Part shown: positions 63,526-64,000 of the stretch, piece after piece | Numbering within the stretch: position 1 is the first letter of the stretch | Layout: every line of letters starts with the position of its first letter | Program-made: the position numbers and the translations under genes | From: Flavobacterium cupreum | Lineage (GTDB): Bacteria > Bacteroidota > Bacteroidia > Flavobacteriales > Flavobacteriaceae | Length of the DNA stretch: 64,000 nt | Direction of reading: 5' to 3' | Assembly: GCF_003996965.1 (NCBI RefSeq) | Contig: NZ_QWDM01000006.1 | Location: 62,001-126,000, forward strand | The notes under the pieces: model-generated | Seen by the model: only the letters and a program-made list of their open reading frames with translations | Database searches by the model: none | Told to the model about the DNA's origin: nothing

Positions 63526-64000
63526 TTAAGGATGCCCAACCCCGGTTCCTGTTCCAGGCTGCACCGTAGTTTCTGTTCCCCTTGAAGTTATTGGATCGAT
63601 ATCCCAAAGAAAAGTCTGAATTGTTTTTATGCTTTCCAGTCCTCCTTCATATGGAATTTCATCAGCATTAAAACTAACTTCATAGATATAAAAATCATGT
63701 CCTTCTGTCCCTTTTAAATCATAGGAAACAAAAAATTGAAGTTGTGCTTTCCCGTCAAGACTTATGTAACAGTTTTGATAAACACTAAGATCCAAATGCT
63801 TCGATTCTTCATGAGTTACAAAAATCACGGCTCTAACACTCAGTTTATTATCCAGATAGTAGGCCTCCACAACTGGAGAAAAAAGATCTTTTGTAAATTT
63901 ATCAGGAAATGAAACTTTTCCTCTTTTAAGATATTCCGCTGGCTTTTTGATAAGCACTCCTGGCGGATAAATTTCCTGGCCAGGTTCTACTAGGGTAATT
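63526..64000 (-). CDS. Unknown protein, 5' end outside the window
   Basis: The frame is open to the last base of the window, so the start is missing; the GTG at 63957 is internal. About 158 residues are visible: an early QEIYPPG segment, a mixed alpha/beta centre (VVEAYYLDNKLSVRAVIFVTHEES; AQLQFFVSYDLKGTEGHDFYIYEVSFNADEIPYEGG) and a short Gly/Thr-rich tail (TVQPGTGTGVGHP). No family recognised. Confidence 0.6.
   Translation of the reverse strand, partial: ITLVEPGQEIYPPGVLIKKPAEYLKRGKVSFPDKFTKDLFSPVVEAYYLDNKLSVRAVIFVTHEESKHLDLSVYQNCYISLDGKAQLQFFVSYDLKGTEGHDFYIYEVSFNADEIPYEGGLESIKTIQTFLWDIDPITSRGTETTVQPGTGTGVGHP

Noticed and set aside
63526..63957. Complete small protein starting at a GTG at 63957
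   Set aside because: The frame stays open to the end of the window and no proper start is seen, so the gene is partial.

Overview
The window looks like a chromosome segment of a Flavobacterium-type bacterium (Bacteroidota, Flavobacteriaceae). The evidence is low GC, promoter cores of the form TTG-N19..23-TAnnTTTG, almost no Shine-Dalgarno sequences, SusC/SusD proteins, and lineage-typical gene strings such as parA-parB-DUF5683-dapB-lepB-WbqC and endonuclease-rhomboid-rhomboid-mutL. Everything here was read by eye from the sequence. Family names rest on recognised motifs, not on database searches.

Region 1 (1 to about 19650) is an accessory island. It holds the end of a SusC/SusD pair with an S9 peptidase. 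Facing these is a minus-strand cluster of two small four-cysteine secreted proteins (DUF6520-like), a membrane-anchored unknown and a MauE/DoxX-like redox membrane protein. Next come a damage-inducible mutagenesis cassette (self-cleaving S24 repressor, DinB, short DnaE), a small XRE regulator facing two secreted transglutaminase-like paralogues (the first frameshifted), and an RHS-core mini-protein followed by two lipoproteins and a secreted protein in very AT-rich DNA. A helix-turn-helix protein and a tyrosine recombinase of the IntDOT kind close the island against the 3' end of tRNA-Pro(UGG). The left end lies outside the window.

Region 2 (about 19650 to 47220) is core chromosome: partition (parA/parB), lysine and cell-wall precursors (dapB, murB), secretion (lepB), two rhomboid proteases, repair (mutL, recF), riboflavin (ribH), lipoate (lipA), glyceraldehyde-3-phosphate dehydrogenase, lipid A kinase (lpxK), two glycosyltransferases, an ECF sigma factor, TonB, an M48 protease and a hybrid histidine kinase. 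Several gaps carry a dispersed palindromic repeat bounded by GCCACGAATT / AATTCGTGGC.

Region 3 (about 47220 to 54551) is a compact class I lanthipeptide cluster: a 53-residue precursor with a double-glycine leader at 47662-47823, a secreted erythromycin-esterase-like fusion protein, LanC and a full-length LanB. No transporter or leader peptidase is visible nearby.

Region 4 (54552 to 64000) returns to core and semi-accessory genes: a Nif3-like protein, a coiled-coil protein whose C4 zinc ribbon has lost all four cysteines, an alpha/beta hydrolase, an ArsR-type regulator divergent from a P450-monooxygenase pair with a palindrome over the P450 promoter, rluF, a histidine kinase/LytTR two-component pair and a protein cut by the window end.
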